Assembly: GCA_031310005.1 (NCBI GenBank) | Contig: CM062385.1 | Location: forward strand, 248,001-312,000 | Source of the DNA: Dactylellina haptotyla | Lineage: Eukaryota; Ascomycota; Orbiliomycetes; Orbiliales; Orbiliaceae | DNA: 64,000 nt | Direction: 5' to 3' | In this document: positions 9,854 through 22,100 of the stretch, one piece after another | Position numbering within the stretch: the first letter of the stretch is position 1 | Layout: every line of letters starts with the position of its first letter | Position numbers and translations under genes: made by a program | Notes under the pieces: generated by a model | Databases searched by the model: none | What the model saw: only the letters and a program-made list of their open reading frames with translations | What the model was told of the DNA's origin: nothing

Positions 9854-12779
9854 ATGGTTAGTGAGAAGGATATCGCTCAGGCCGTCCTACAGGCTGTCGA
9901 CGGCCTGTTCCCCGAGATCGAGGAGATATCGAGCGCCGAACTATCCCCAGACAACCTACCCACAATCCTAAGCTTGCTGCAGGAAACCATAGATGGCGTT
10001 AAGGTAGAGCAATAATATAACCTTCCCATTTGGTTATTTCAATCTGAGAGCTGTTTTTTTAATTCATGAATCCCGATTATAGTCAGAAATCAAGCATATT
10101 GGGGAGTCCCAAGAAGCCGAGGTTACAGCTTGGACAAAGGAAGCACGCCAACTCCATACTGAACTATCCCAGGACCACGATTCTCTGTCAGAAATCACCC
10201 AGTTTGAATCGCGTGGAGCTGTCAGTAACCCGATACCAAAATAATTCTCCATAATATTCGATGAGGTGGTCCTGATGTTTGCGAATCAAGAAACTAGACG
10301 ACCGAGTCAACGACCTAGGCAGCCAGCAGACGCTACTCAGCGATGAAATAGTTTTTAACGAGGAATTAGTTGCCATTTTAAACGATCTGAAAGAACTGCA
10401 GGATGTTGTCAGTTCTTCACAGGCACACGCCTCAGAAGGCCGCCTAGACGAAGCATGCGAACAGTTTGAAGTAGCCGGTCAGCGCTTCGACAAACTATCT
10501 GGCTCGGATCAGATTTTGGCAGTTGGGTTGATGAAAGAAAACATACGATCCTTGAAGGAAGGGCTGATACATGATGCTGAGGATTGCTGGACAAGATTAA
10601 TATCCTCCAACTTAGAAGACTCGAGCGTTACGATCCAAAAGAGCGTCACTGGTAAGATCGGACCCATATAGCCGATTAAGTATATAGCTAACTAGCACTT
10701 TAACCTAGTGAGGTCGGGAACCATTACAGGAGAAAAGCTCGTAAATACTATTGACAAGTTGGGTATTTTGAAGGAAAAGCTTGACCGCTTGCATTACAGA
10801 ATCACGCATAGCCTTATTTTCCCGCGCTTACAGCCTATCTCCGGAGCTACGTACACTTTTGTTGTTAGCGGTGAACAAAACAGACTGCAACTTCGGAAAC
10901 GCCAATCCCCTGACCAAACTGTAGGAGCGCTCTATGCAGATCTAAAGATCGTGTTTGGCTTCTTATCTGAAAAGCTCGGTTCATCAATATCACGCCGACT
11001 ATCAAAGATACTAACATCAGCAGTTCTGAACCAACTGATGGGCTCATATCTACCTGAATGCATACCGACCGATCTTGACCATTTTAATGAGTTTGACACC
11101 ATTCTCAAAGAGACGTCCGCATTTGAGCAATATCTAGATAGTACGGGTTGGTTAGAAGGAAATAGAGGCGAGCTAAGAGACTGGGTATCTCGAGCACCAA
11201 GGATCTGGCTCAACCGTCGACGTGAAGAGGCCCTCGATTCTCTTCGGAAGGCTTTCTCGACTGGCCTCGGCAAAAGACATCGTGTTGAACGGATAGAGCG
11301 GGTGCAGCAGGTTGATGGAGTGTTAGAAGCGTCGAAGCCGATTGACACAGCTGAAGACAATTGGGATACAAACTGGGATGTGGAGATAGACGAAGAAGAA
11401 CCAAAGCCGAAAGCGACACCGAAATCTGCGCCCGAAAAACCGAAGTCTGATCCGAAGCCTCAAGCGGACGAAGAGGAAGACGTTAGCGGATGGGGTTTCG
11501 ACGATGACATCGATCTAGACGATGATGCAGCTGGTGAATCTTCAAAGACGGGACCTGGCCAAGTTTCGAAGGATGGTGATGAAGATGAGAACGCGGACTG
11601 GGGCTGGGGAGACGACGATAACAATAACAAAAAGGAATCACAACTGTCACATCAATCTAACGGAAAGCCCAAAGAGAAGGATGTTCAGGATATTACCCTT
11701 AGGGAAACATATAGCATAACTTCTATACCACAGGAAGTTATCAACATCATTTTACGGACCGTCGAAGAAGCAGAAAAGCTATCGCAGCCGCAGTACTCCA
11801 ATTTAACAATCTCGTCATCTACCTCCGGACTGTTGACAATACCCGCTTCCGTTTTGAATGCCTATCGCGCACTCGCCGGTATATTCTACCGAGACGACCC
11901 AAGCCCCGCAATTTGCATATACAACGACTGCGAATGGCTAGAAGAACATCTGGTGGAATTAGAGAAAGAAGTCAAAGGTAAATCGGGACCTTTCGGTGGC
12001 TTCGATCTTCAGACCAGTATAAAATCCATATCTTCATTCGGCAGACGATCGTACTGGAAAGAAATGGTAGGAACCATATAAATACGATCTTATATACAAT
12101 TCTAATTTTGAGACATCATAGGACAACAAGCGGGTCATATTCACGGACTTGATGGATGGCGCTCAAGGATTTGAAAACTGCACACAATATCCAATGTCAG
12201 AAAACTGCGATACCGCCATCATGAGCGTTATAGACGCGTTACAAGGAATCGAAATGCAGTGGAGGGTAATTCTAAACCAAATTATCTATATATTTTCGAT
12301 GCATCTCTAACAAACAGATACAGGATACTCTTTCGCGATCAGCCTTATCTCAGTCCCTAGGCTCCCTATTGAACACAATAATACGAAAATTCATTAGCGA
12401 TGTAGAGGATCTAGGTGATATATCGGCAGACGCATCCGCAAAGCTATCTTCTTATGTCACCGATATCGGCAGGCTGGAGTCTTTATTTAGGATGCCAGAC
12501 CAGCCTAAAGATGCTTTGCCTATGACAGCGGTAAGTACTACTTTACTGACTGGCAGCGACCGTGTGCTAATCCGAACTTAGGTATACTGCGAGCAATGGC
12601 TAAAATTTCAATATCTTGGAAATATCCTCGATAGTTCCATGGCCGAAATAATGGACCTTTGGAGAGATGGCGCTCTTGTTGACTTTGAAACGGAGGAGTT
12701 GATGGACTTGATTAGAGCACTGTTTGCGGATGGAGAGAAGCGATCACAAGTTCTAGACGAGCTTAGAAGAGCCAGATGA
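9854..12779 (+). CDS. ZW10/Dsl1-type vesicle-tethering subunit
   Basis: Seven exons (9854-10003, 10083-10220, 10291-10651, 10709-12066, 12122-12265, 12318-12530, 12582-12779) sum to 853 codons with all phases compatible. The protein has the Dsl1/ZW10 layout. An N-terminal coiled coil is followed by a helical body. A central acidic linker (about residues 430-540) holds repeated 'WD'-type acidic clusters such as 'DNWDTNWDVEIDEEE' and 'DVSGWGFDDDIDLDDD'. A C-terminal helical domain ends the protein. In yeast Dsl1 such Trp-acidic motifs bind COPI coat subunits, so a role in Golgi-to-ER tethering at the ER is the best call. A kinetochore role as in animal ZW10 is less likely in fungi. Start chosen because the first exon is short, in phase and rich in helix-forming residues. 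Confidence 0.82.
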
Positions 12780-13547
12780 TATCACGAGACAATTACGATC
12801 GGAGAATCTTATTGTTTATTGTGAAGATAAATGAGAGAAATATGATACCTATTTGACGTTTCAGACGTAAAATAATTCATACCCACATCAAATTGCTTGC
12901 TGACGTAAGTGTATATTTTATGCGCGATATTTGGATGCATCGTGGGGGTGTTGGATGAACGGAGCCATCATACAGACACACAATAGGTGTGTTCAAGCAC
13001 GGGCCTTCAGTAACCCGCGATTCATATTGTTCGGTGTCCACGGGTGAGGGGTAACTACCAGTCATAATTCGGCAACAATTTAGGCGAGCGAGCTTAAATG
13101 AGTAGGTAAGGCTGGGCCTGAGGTTGAAAAGATCCTCCCATAGCTTTAGTGTTAAACTGCCACGTTACGCTTGAGCTTGCGTAGAGGCAAACGACAACAC
13201 TGGTGAACCGAGCTGAAAGAGTCGATGAGAGATGACGCGTTATAACGTTACCTATCCATTCTCTATAACAGAGGTGTTATACCCCGAGACTTGATCAAAT
13301 TATCAATAATAACCGCAAGAGGACAGATATAAGGCTGGAGGTCACTTCAGAAAATATTGTCAGGCTCTATCATATATCAACCTACTGATATCAAGGTATG
13401 GTCTGTAGGAGTTATAGATATAAGTAGCCATGTTGAGAAGCTCCTTTGGGTTTCATGCGTGGCGTACGGCCTACTCTGTTTACGCATCCCCAGTCTCGTA
13501 ATTAGACATTTCCCATGAACTTAACTATCAACTGAAACACCAACAAA
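12780..13547. other. intergenic, upstream of the P450 gene
   Basis: No gene supported. It holds the 3' flank of the ZW10-like gene and the presumed promoter of the P450. No clear factor site was recognised. Confidence 0.5.
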
Positions 13548-15255
13548 ATGTATTTCACTTGGAGTGGCCTATGTCTTTGGGCTCTTGGCGCTGTGAGTCT
13601 TGAAAGCTTTTCTGTGAATCATGATATTTGGATTTAGTCTGTACTGTGAGCCGCAAGATCAAGATCGCTAAGTTTTCTCAAAACAATAGGCTGGAACCAC
13701 TTTTATAGCAAATGCCGTTTATAATATTTACTTTCACCCACTGCGCCATTTCCCCGGGCCGTTGCAATATCGCGCATCTCGGTTGGCATGGACCGTCGAC
13801 TGGTGGCGAGGCAGGCTACACCACACAGTCCTTGCCCTCCATTTACAATACGGCCCAGTGGTTCGAATTGCCCCAGATGAACTGTCGTTCTCGAATCCGG
13901 CCGCCTGGAAAGAAATCTACGGACACCGCACCAACAAATCCGCTGAATTGATTAAGGACCCGCGCTTCTACCGTGTTGTAGAACAGCAGCCGCCGTCTAT
14001 TCTAAATGCTGACAAGGACTTACACACATCCCTACGCCGCGGCCTAGCCCACGGCTTCTCTAATAAGAGTTTACAGGACCAAGAAGGTATAATTAGAGGG
14101 TATGTGGACCAACTGATGCAGGAGCTCGGTGAAAAAGCAAGAGCAAGCAGCTCGATCAACATGACAAATTGGTATTCTTGGGTCACTCTTGATATTATAG
14201 GAGACCTTGCACTCGGTCAGTCATTGGGTTGTATGGATATCGGAAAACGAGATAGCACCTGGGGAGGTATTCTATTCGGGTCGAACTTCCAGAATGCCAT
14301 GATGGTTGGAGTCCGCTACCTTAGGCTTGGTTTCTTATCCATCTTCGTGATCCTGTGGATTATCAGTAGCCTAACGAAAAAAGCGAAAATGCTTCACGCA
14401 GCGCTCAATAAACGGATTACGGGCGGTGAGCGGCCGGATCTAATCGAAGGCCTGATGCAGAAAGTGAAAGCCGGAGAACTCGACATCGGAACACTTCTGA
14501 CAACATCTGCTACACTCTTAGTAGCTGGAACGGAGACAACTGCCACATTGTTATGCGGTGTGACGTATTTGCTTCTTACAAATCCGACCTGTCTCGAACG
14601 ACTTACAAAGGAGGTTCGCAGCAGTTTTCATTCCGAGGAGGATATTACTTTCGCCTCCGTCCAGCAGCTGAGTTATATGCTCGTCTGTCTGAATGAAGCC
14701 CTGCGAATGTACCCTCCCGTTTCTTCCGGCTTGCCAAGGATTGTTCCTAAAGGCGGGATGACTATCTGTGGCGAATTCGTACCGGAAAAGGTAAATACTT
14801 ATAAGCTTATGTACTCTGACAATTTTTAGTGTCGGCTAATCTCGTGCGTGGGCGCTAATATGAGTCGTAGACGACTGTGTCCGCCGGTCACTATGTGGTT
14901 TATCACCATCCCGAACACTGGACGTCACCTTCAGAGTTTCACCCTGAAAGGTTCCTCGGAGATTCCAAGTTTTCAAATGACAAGCTTGATGCTCTACAAC
15001 CATTCTCTTTGGGTCCACGAGACTGCATTGGAAGGAAGTGAGTTGACATATTTATCTGACCTCTACTACTAGGAGCTAATAATATCATACTGTAGTCTTG
15101 CTTACGCTGAAATGAAAGTTATACTCGCGCGCATCTTATTCTCGTTTGACATGAGCCTTGCTCCCGAAAGTTCCAGGTGGCTCTATCACCAAAAGTCGTA
15201 CATGTTATGGGACAAACCTGATCTCAACGTATATTTTTTTCCGATTCGGAATTGA
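13548..15255 (+). CDS. cytochrome P450 monooxygenase, membrane-anchored
   Basis: Four exons (13548-13592, 13690-14790, 14871-15037, 15096-15255) give 490 residues with matching phases. All P450 landmarks are present: an N-terminal hydrophobic anchor; a proline-rich hinge 'FHPLRHFPGP'; the I-helix 'LLVAGTETTATLL' (AGTET oxygen-binding motif); the ExxR motif 'EALR' in the K helix; 'FHPERFLGD' (PERF motif); and the haem loop 'FSLGPRDCIGRN' with its cysteine ligand. The haem loop is joined over the last intron. The N-terminal 'YGPVVRIAPDELSF' block is typical of the fungal group that includes trichothecene C-15 hydroxylases (CYP65-like). Substrate unknown. No other secondary-metabolism gene lies next to it, so it looks solitary. 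Confidence 0.92.
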
Positions 15256-15701
15256 GTCCGAGTGAGTTTGTTATATTATTTGGAAAACGGGAAACATCTG
15301 GGATATTCGGTGATATATAATTTCACTTCTGATGAATCTGTTCTTGGTCGCGACATATGGTATTCATTACATGTGCATACAAGCTTTAATATATGATTTG
15401 ATGCACAGGATTCCCTTATTTGATAGGTTCTGAATAGAAGTTACCTAACAGAGCCTGTGATTATGATACCAAGCCGTAGTCCACACAATTTTGTAACAAC
15501 TGCTTCATTTTAGAAGGTTAAATTCATGACCTCTATAGCTCTATGGCCGTTCTCTGTGCTTGTGTGGTGGGATTGAAAATGCAACCAGGTTGTTGCGTTG
15601 CCGCAAACATCGCGTCTTCCCAACTGCGAGCGCTTCGAGCCCGGGATTTCTCGTGTTCTCCAACTCACCAAACCTAACCCGGCTTACGAATAACGACCGC
15701 C

Positions 15702-17532
15702 ATGACCAAGTAAGTCTACACTAGACCTAAAGACTGCAAGCTCTCTCGAATATCGTACTGATGACCTCCCTCTCCCAGCGAAACCCCACCTTTCGAGCGC
15801 CAGCAAACCGTATACAAAACCGACCCGCAGTTCGAAATCGAGGGGCAATCATACCAATCCCAATATGTCGACATATACTTCTTACGGCTGGCGCAGCTCA
15901 AGCCAATCGTGGAAGCAGCTGGTCGGGAACGATGGGATGATATGGAGGTACCACTTACACACCCATGGCTGAAGAGATTATAGTTGGGCGGGAAGCTTAC
16001 GGACCGTGACCTATAAGATAAATGGGGAAACCGTCAGACGTGTTGATCGCGTGCTAGATGTACGACAAGGTCCGCCTTAATCAGTCTTTGGGATACTAGG
16101 AACTTGCAGATTCCGACACTGCGCCAGTGTATATGTAGGCGGAAGCTAAATTTTGGACGATACTACAGGAGAGTTATGCTGGGTGTCCGGAACTGTATAT
16201 ATGGACATGCCGTTAAAACCCAATGTGCTGGAGGATATATCAAGAGACGTATGTACCAGCAGGTCATATCTTGATTAATACGGGCAAATTCTTCTATCAG
16301 AAAGCTAATGCCGTATTCATTCTAGCACTTTATATCCGCACCACCGCCCCGCCAGAAATATAGAGACTTCAACAAGGACGAGATCATGCTTGAAGATGAA
16401 TCTGGCCGGCTACGGCTTGTTGGCGGTACTATAATGCAACAGGGACTGGTAACCGGCTGTATAATATCTGTTATGGGCACAGAAACCGCTAGTGGCGAGT
16501 TCGAAGTCGTCGATCTTATTCTTCCAGAGCTGGCGCCGCAACCCGAAAGATCACTATCCAAAGCTGTCCCAGAGAAGAAACGCTATATTGCGCTAGCCAG
16601 TGGCTTGAATATTACCGGAAATGTTCATGAGAGCATAGAAACCCATCTGCTGGTCGAATATCTGCTTGGCGAATCCGGCAGCCCCGAAGATCAGTCCAAG
16701 TCTTCGTCAATATCGCGCCTCATTCTCGCGGGAAATTCACTCGCAGATCCACAATCTCAAGCTGTGGAAGAAGCTGCAGCCGCAGCTGGTCCACCGCGTA
16801 CCAAGGCTAAAAAATACGGGTACGATGCGGCTGCTTACAATGCCAAACCTACGACGACCCTCGATACCATTTTATCCGATCTGTGTACCTCTATCAGCGT
16901 TACGATCATGCCTGGTGAAACAGATCCGGCCAATGTATCGTTGCCACAACAAAAGATGCATCCTACGATGTTTCCTTCGGCGAAATACTTTACCGGCTCC
17001 AGTTTTATTCCTGCTACAAACCCTTGCGCTTGTGAGATTGATGATGTCAAGTTTCTGGGAACAAGCGGGCAGACAGTGGATGATATCTTCAAATACGTGG
17101 ATGGGGAAGATCGGTTGGATATGATGGAAAAGACTTTGCGGTGGAGGCACGTGGCACCTACAGCGCCGGATACACTTTGTAAGATGCCACTTCGTATTCC
17201 CTAATACCAAAGTCTAGTGCCGATTAATGTTTAATTCTAGGGTGCTATCCGTTCCAAGATGCCGATCAATTTATAATCAAGACTTGCCCTCATGTTTACT
17301 TTGTCGGCAATCAGCCAGAGTTTGGGACGAGGCTAGTTTATGGTAAGTGACTTCAGAATGTTCGCAGCAGTAAAGAGTTGATTCTCACCGTCTTTTAGGA
17401 TCGAATGATCAGATAGTCCGCTTGATAATGGTTCCTAAGTTCTCAGAAACGGGGCAACTGGTCTTAGTAGACCTTGATACGCTGGAGTGTGAATTGGTCA
17501 ATTTTAAAGCGAAGGCTGCATTGCCCACATGA
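15702..17532 (+). CDS. POLD2: DNA polymerase delta small (B) subunit
   Basis: Seven exons (15702-15709, 15779-15947, 16018-16069, 16169-16248, 16326-17178, 17241-17342, 17399-17532) sum to 465 residues, the usual size. The N-terminal OB region reads 'QYVDIYFLRLAQLKP' and 'RRVDRVLDVRQGELCW', followed by the conserved 'GTVYMDMPLKPNVL'. The inactive phosphoesterase region follows, and the end has the family block 'PTAPDTLWCYPF', 'CPHVYFVGNQPEFGTRLVYG' and a C-terminal beta block. It is the non-catalytic subunit that links the catalytic polymerase delta subunit to Pol32, and acts in the nucleus. The first exon codes only two full codons plus two bases; it was chosen because it gives the family-typical start before 'ETPPFERQQTVYK'. 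It converges with the secreted-protein gene, whose stop is only 100 bases away. Confidence 0.93.
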
Positions 17533-17631
17533 ATCTTTTTAGGATTAGGATTGACTATTTCTCTGTCTAATACCACAATCTTTAATACAGTAAACTCACA
17601 AGTACTAGTTTCTCGCTTTGAGGGACGGATA

Positions 17632-18507
17632 TCATGCTTGCGAGGCTCTAATACGATCTATCGCTTCTTGTAGCCTTTCTCTAGTTATTGGTTCCCACGC
17701 AATACCCCAGGGTGCATAACATCTATAGCTCCCGAAATATTTTGCTACCCCTGTCCACCACACCCTTGTTACACCAGCATTTCCAACCTCTTCAACCCTA
17801 TTATGACAAGAATCATCCTCGTAAAACCGACACGTAATACCCTGTGTATAAATATTCGCCGTATAGAATCCCATTGGAATGGTCTTGCACCTAGTCTGTC
17901 CATTATAACCGTCTTGGAAATGTCCATTGGAATAAACGGGGGCATCAACGATAGAATCGGTTAGTTCAACGGATGCTAACTCCATAGTACCACCTATGAA
18001 CGGATTCTCGACATCAGTTGTCACCATTTTGAACCGGCATTTGTAACTTTTTATTTGATCTGAACGGATCCCCGCCCGTGCATCAGTTTCCCTGTGGTTA
18101 TCCAGCCTGGTATCTTCCCGGTTGAAGGCCGAAAAGAGGGATTTATCGCAGTCCTCGTTCTGGAAAAACTCGCACTCGCACCTCCCCGTGAGCGCGAATC
18201 CGATAAGTCTCTCGACGGAGAAGCCCCAACTTTTGATATTGACACAGGAATTATCCTTTTCCCTGGTCTCATCAGACTCGAAGTCTGCAAATCTTCCTAG
18301 CGGGAACGAATGCTTCGCTTCGCCTCCTCTGTCAGCTTCCGTCCAGAACTCCAGTTCGCAGGTTGCACGAGTCTGGTCCATGCCAAAGACTTCAGATTGC
18401 CGTTTAATATGAGTAGCTGCTAAACTTGGCGCGGCATGGGCAGCTGGAATATAAATCAGGCCGAGAACACTCGCAAATGAGATCGCAAAGCTCTGAATTG
18501 ACTTCAT
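17632..18507 (-). CDS. secreted cysteine-containing protein of unknown function
   Basis: A 291-residue intronless frame. It starts with a signal peptide (hydrophobic core to about residue 22, likely cut after 'AHA') and has a Lys-Arg pair near residue 34 that could be a Kex2 site. The mature part holds ten cysteines, an even number fitting five disulfides. Three similar local motifs are seen, 'CELEFWTEADRGG', 'CEFFQNEDC' and 'CRFYEDDSC', suggesting an internally repeated beta domain reminiscent of beta-gamma-crystallin folds. No catalytic motif is visible. Similar small secreted proteins occur widely in plant-associated fungi; an effector role is only a guess. Confidence 0.75.
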   Translation of the reverse strand: MKSIQSFAISFASVLGLIYIPAAHAAPSLAATHIKRQSEVFGMDQTRATCELEFWTEADRGGEAKHSFPLGRFADFESDETREKDNSCVNIKSWGFSVERLIGFALTGRCECEFFQNEDCDKSLFSAFNREDTRLDNHRETDARAGIRSDQIKSYKCRFKMVTTDVENPFIGGTMELASVELTDSIVDAPVYSNGHFQDGYNGQTRCKTIPMGFYTANIYTQGITCRFYEDDSCHNRVEEVGNAGVTRVWWTGVAKYFGSYRCYAPWGIAWEPITRERLQEAIDRIRASQA

Positions 18508-19163
18508 ATCACTTTTGCTTTTACTTCGTCACGTAGTAGGAGGCTATATAATACTCTGAAATAGATTTGATGTCACGCAAGATAGACCTAGGGGGTGAAT
18601 AATTTCGGTAACAAAATCAATGCCGCCGTGACCTGAGAATTCGGGCCGAACAAATAAGCCTTAGGCGGAAAACCTAGAGACTATGGGAGCGAAATAAAAT
18701 ACGAAAAGTAGAATCTATAGTGAAAAGAAAACCCTTAATTTGACCTTCTACTCACAGCTTAGCTTATGACTGGATGCTAAATTATAAAGTGAGCATTGCT
18801 GGTTATTGATATGGTTTGGGCTCCTATACCTTATGGCAACCGAGCAGGATCCTAGGAGACCCCGGTATTTTATATATATAGTTTACCTATATTTAAATAT
18901 AGCTACATCAATATCTAACATTCAACGCCTGTGATGCCCTGAAATGTCCCATTGGTGGCGAGGCATTAGAGAGGTAGTAATTAGAAATCCTCGATCGAGC
19001 ATTGGTTAATAGAATTCCTGGACGTTTTAAATTTAGTTTGAATGTACTCGCTGGGGCGCGGGAACCAACACTGGTGTCTAATTGCATAATAACACTAGAA
19101 ATAACTCCTAAATATAAATATCCTACACTTCAACTTTCAGTCACGGCATTCCTATACAACCAA
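18508..19163. other. AT-rich intergenic stretch
   Basis: Presumed promoter of the secreted-protein gene and 3' flank of the SNF2-type gene. It contains TA-rich runs around 18870-18905 and no supported gene. Confidence 0.5.
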
Positions 19164-22100
19164 TTATTCCATCCTTGCTCGTTTATTTCTCCCACCTGGC
19201 GATGCTCCGTCATTAGCAGCAACTCTAACTCTCCCCTGAAGGTTTAAAGTAGCGGAACGACGAGAGATCGCCGAATCGTCAACCACATTCCCTCTCCCTT
19301 CCTCTCTCGCACTAGCCACCATCTCCCTTCTCGTCTCCGCCAACTCAACAGTGCGATCTTTCCTCGTGACTCCAAACAAACAACTCCAAAGTTGTTCGTT
19401 ATCCACAATTTCACCGCCCCCTGGCGCACGCTCAATCATACTCATGGCCGTGCCTTGCTGCAACTGCAGCGAATTCACAGTTTCAAGTTGCATCTCCAAA
19501 TCCCCTAAATTAACTTCTTCCACCACATTCAAGGCCCTCCCTTTCCCCTTTCTATCACCTTCGTTAACCTTCCTTCGTTTCTTCGGACTCCCCTCGCCGC
19601 CTTCCAACATCTCGACACGTCTCTTCGTCGCATTTCTCCAAACCCCTTCCTCCACCGTGCCGCCAATAACGTACATAAACACGTTTGTTTCCCGTTTCTG
19701 CCCGATTCTGTGAACTCGAGCGATAGCTTGTACTTCCAACCCGGTGTTGACTAGCGGTTCCACGAGGAACACGTTGCTTGCCGTCACCAACGTCAACCCG
19801 GCGCTCTGGCTCTTGGCGTGTAACAGGAAGACCTCGACCTTCTCGTCCGTTTTGAATCTGTTCAGTCCCTTCTTTTCCTCCAAGCTTGAGAACCCAATCC
19901 CGTTCCCCTCCAAAGCTCGTTGGAAGACATCCAACACCTCCTTCCACTGGCTGAAAACGACGCTCTTACCGCCGTTATGCCGCCGGATCCAGAGGAGATG
20001 CCGGATGACCATATCGATCTTACTCCCAAAGGAACTCTGCAGAGGGATCTTCTTGATTTGATTGAAGGTGTCCACGTCCATACCGGTATATATCTCAATT
20101 CCCTTATCACCAGCAGTATTAGAACCGGCAGAGAATGTCTTGACCTCTTTCTCGATTCTCACATCCTCAACCCGGTACGTCACGGGATGAAGATCCACCC
20201 TCCGTAGGTGCTTTTTGCATACAGGACACGTCTGGTGAGCTCGATACCACATGTCCATACACTCCTTGCAGAACTGATGCCCGCAGACGGTGAGAACACC
20301 AAGCTGAACCGCTTCTTGGCAGATAATACACATCCGCTGAGATTCACCCTGCGTTTCTTTGAGATGCTGTAAGAACCGACCCTTGGACTTTGTTTTCCCC
20401 ACGCGGTTCGAAAGATCTTTGATTTCAGTAGTATATTTCGCTTCGAGAACGTCCAGAGCGCGCACGTGATTCGCTTTTAACGCCTTCTCCTCATCGAATT
20501 GCTGAACCATGTCCGAAACGACCTGTAGTTGTCTGTAAAATTCTACACGAGCGTTGAACACGTCCGCGAGGAACCCGATTTCCTTCTCGAGTCCCTTCAG
20601 CGCTTTATCCTGCTCTGCTAAAAGAGGAGTGAGCTTCTTAAGGGTTTCTTGAACCAGCCCCGCTTCGACTTTACTTCTCGAACCCGATGTGACTCCTTCG
20701 CGTGCGGTGTTTGCGATCTTTCGAAGTTTTGCGACTAATCCACGCATCGAAAATGGCATGGCGGTTGTTCCGGCGTCGATATTATCGTCCACAATTAACG
20801 GTTTAACGTCGTCTCTCCTGGCCTTTAAATCTTGGAAGAGCTCTTGATGTTTTTCGTCTTGGCTTTCGGCTCTCTGCGCCGCGGTTTTCATCTCAGCGTT
20901 TGCCAGACCGGATGTAATACCCGTTAAAGCTTGCGCGCGATCGGCGATGACGGTACGTAACAAGGCGACGTACAAGAACCCTTCATCCTGCTGCTCCGCC
21001 GATTGTTGCAATTCGTCGCCCTCAAGTTCTGCAGTTTGTTCCTGATCGATGAGAGGCATCTGCAATAGCTGAATGAGTTTCTCTCGCCACTCGTCAAGAA
21101 CTTCAGCTTGTTCGTCCAGCTTTTCAGCTAATAGTTGGATATCCTCCATGATTGCCGATGACTCGATACCGCCTTTCTGGTCCTTGACATCGAATTCCGG
21201 AATAACGACAAAATCTTGCCTCGCGGTGCGTCTTTCGATGGCAGCGATAAGCTTTGTAACATTATTCTCGGGTTCGGACATGAGTTCTTTTCGGAGCTCC
21301 TTGGCGATGTCGTAGTGTTTATCTTCCAGTTTTCCAAGCTCCGCTCTTTCCTCTGCGTGCTCTTCGTCATCTTCCGGGATCGCGTCTTTGAGATTAAAGT
21401 AAGCGCCTCCCAAATAGAAGTGGAAGATATGTTGAACTTCAACGATATCACGAAGTCTGTTCTTGAGCTTGTTCAATTCGCTCGCCGAACCAGTGGCTTC
21501 GTCATTAGCATCATCTTCATCGTCAGACTCTTCCCAGGTTTCTTTCATTCTATCATCCTGGTCTGTATAATCATCTTCAGCAGTATCCGGGGGGTGCATG
21601 GACTTTTCAGCGGCGTGTGCTTGTTTCTCCTGGGCTTTCTCTTTCCGAGCTTCTTTCTCTAATGCTCGCACCTTGGTCTCCTCTTCCACATCCTTCCTGC
21701 ATTCTTCCACCGCGGTCTCGAGCGCACCGAGATATTCTTGGAGCATCTCGATGGCTTCTTGAGGTTTCTTGGAGGATTCGAGAACTATCTGAGCACGTGC
21801 AGCGATCAATACAAACATCATACGTTGATCTTGCTTGGAAATTGCTGTATTCTGTTGGATCATAGCTTCGAGAACTTCAGCTACCGTCCTTAGTGGACCA
21901 GCGCCGGTACCCAGAGCCCTTCGGTTCCAGGCACCGACCTGCGGGTGCACACAGGTCTGTCGTAATCTCCCCAACCATGTGCGCATTCTCGCCCGTGTCT
22001 CCTCGCTTTCGGGATTCCAGTGTCCCCCTAACGGCGAGCCGTCCAGCGCAACCTCGATATCCTTACACGCCTGTTCGAACAACCTCTGGTAGTTCTCCTC